This document shows, in pieces, positions 63,403-64,000 of a stretch of DNA of 64,000 nucleotides. The first letter of the stretch is position 1, and every line of letters begins with the position of its first letter. The stretch comes from Nocardia iowensis (GTDB lineage Bacteria > Actinomycetota > Actinomycetes > Mycobacteriales > Mycobacteriaceae), in contig NZ_CP078145.1 of NCBI RefSeq assembly GCF_019222765.1, forward strand, positions 4,278,001-4,342,000, read 5' to 3'. The translations under genes were made by a program, and so were the position numbers. A model generated the notes under the pieces. That model searched no databases. It worked only from the letters and a program-made list of their open reading frames with translations, and was not told the DNA's origin.

Positions 63403-64000
63403 TCACACGGGCTTGCAGACGATTGCCGCGAATCCGATCTGGTTCGCGCTCAGTCTTTTTGATACCGACTTTCGGAAACTTGGCTGGAGCAGGCGGAGGA
63501 AGAAGCGTAGGGGGCCGCAGGGGAGGGCGACGTGGTTGACGAACACGTATGGGGACTCGCCGGTGGGTTGGAGCAGGGCCGAGTGGTCCACCCCGGCTTT
63601 GTGGGTGAACCAGCCGGCGATCTGTTCCCACTGGCGCAGCGCGGGTTCGGTCTCGGGCGAAGTGAAGTGGTTGAACAGGAAGGCATCTGAAGTCGCATGG
63701 TCGATGTCACCGATGCGTCTGGTGTTACGTGCTGCCATCACGAAGTCGGCGTCCAAGTGCATCAAGGCCTCGTCGGCCTCGACGGCCGGGATCGTTTCGG
63801 GTGAGGTCGTCTGGACCAGGACCAGCACGTCGAACCGCGGGTGGTTGGTTGCCGGGGGGATCAGGAGGGCCTCGTACACGGTGACCCGCACGACCTCGGA
63901 CCGTGTTTCGAGTCGCCGGGCCATGGTGGTGCAGCGCCGGAGTGCGTCGGTGCGCGACGCGCTTCTGCCTACGAAGGGTGTTCTCTGCGGCGGGTCGATG
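63403..64000 (-). CDS. Hypothetical protein (5' end outside window)
   Basis: The frame is open to the right edge; 198 codons are visible. The part from an ATG at 63924 gives 173 residues, but protein-like sequence continues upstream (PFVGRSASRTDALRRCTTMARRLE), so the true start is probably outside. There are no membrane segments or signal. The middle has HPRFDVLVLVQTTSPETIPAVEADEAL and DHATSDAFLFNHFTSPE, and the end is basic. I recognise no family. The DNA is less GC-rich than in the core parts of the window. Confidence 0.65.
   Translation of the reverse strand, partial: IDPPQRTPFVGRSASRTDALRRCTTMARRLETRSEVVRVTVYEALLIPPATNHPRFDVLVLVQTTSPETIPAVEADEALMHLDADFVMAARNTRRIGDIDHATSDAFLFNHFTSPETEPALRQWEQIAGWFTHKAGVDHSALLQPTGESPYVFVNHVALPCGPLRFFLRLLQPSFRKSVSKRLSANQIGFAAIVCKPV

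Overview
The window reads as chromosome of a mycolic-acid actinomycete, most likely Nocardia or a close relative. The DNA is very GC-rich, GTG starts are common, and there are many TetR regulators, acyl-CoA enzymes and flavin/F420-type LLM oxidoreductases. An MspA-family porin and a ChoD-type sterol oxidase are present, and the block pgsA2-like / gcvH / garA / ftsR / BFN nuclease / MerR / gcvP follows the order known from mycobacteria. No tRNA, rRNA, CRISPR array, transposase or phage module was seen.

Layout. (1) 1-14.5 kb is a surface-glycan/deoxysugar locus: a GT4 glycosyltransferase (cut by the left edge), a polysaccharide pyruvyl transferase with a GT2 glycosyltransferase, an RmlC-like epimerase, two C-methyltransferase-family proteins, a sugar nucleotidyltransferase, a PIG-L deacetylase, an NAD-dependent epimerase and a polyprenyl-phosphate sugar phosphotransferase. 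It is interrupted by a Tat-exported flavoprotein with its TetR regulator and by the porin. (2) 14.5-26.5 kb holds mixed metabolic and transport genes: heme oxygenase, ThrE-type exporter, ComB-like phosphatase, LLM oxidoreductases, a two-gene zinc-ribbon unit, an acyl-CoA oxidase divergent from a TetR-ABC exporter operon, and a PAP2 phosphatase. A KstR-type operator precedes the second LLM gene. (3) 26.5-33.4 kb has a large LuxR/ATPase regulator behind a 32-bp palindrome, a membrane NERD protein, a DUF2252 protein and a ChoD homologue. (4) 33.5-41.2 kb is the conserved glycine-cleavage/GarA block, ending in a tandem glycine riboswitch in front of gcvP. (5) 41.2-56 kb carries a substrate-binding/VWA protein, WhiB, a four-gene CoA-dependent catabolic operon divergent from a TetR gene, a DM13 protein, a coupled SDR-ADH-TetR-acyl-CoA dehydrogenase operon, and malate synthase G. 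(6) 56-64 kb is accessory: LysR, an alpha/beta-fold protein that has lost its nucleophile serine, small secreted proteins, a PaaK-like adenylating enzyme, a SnoaL/proline-iminopeptidase pair, and an unknown gene cut by the right edge.

How the genes work together. The glycan genes form one translationally coupled operon (methyltransferase to nucleotidyltransferase to PIG-L to epimerase), divergent from the lipid-linked sugar transferase that would start chain assembly. GarA, GcvH and GcvP link 2-oxoglutarate control with glycine breakdown, and malate synthase G handles glyoxylate. The acyl-CoA operons and the putative KstR-controlled gene fit a lipid- or sterol-degrading lifestyle.

All calls come from reading the sequence and translations by eye. 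No database search was run, so product names rest on recognised motifs and overall similarity from memory.
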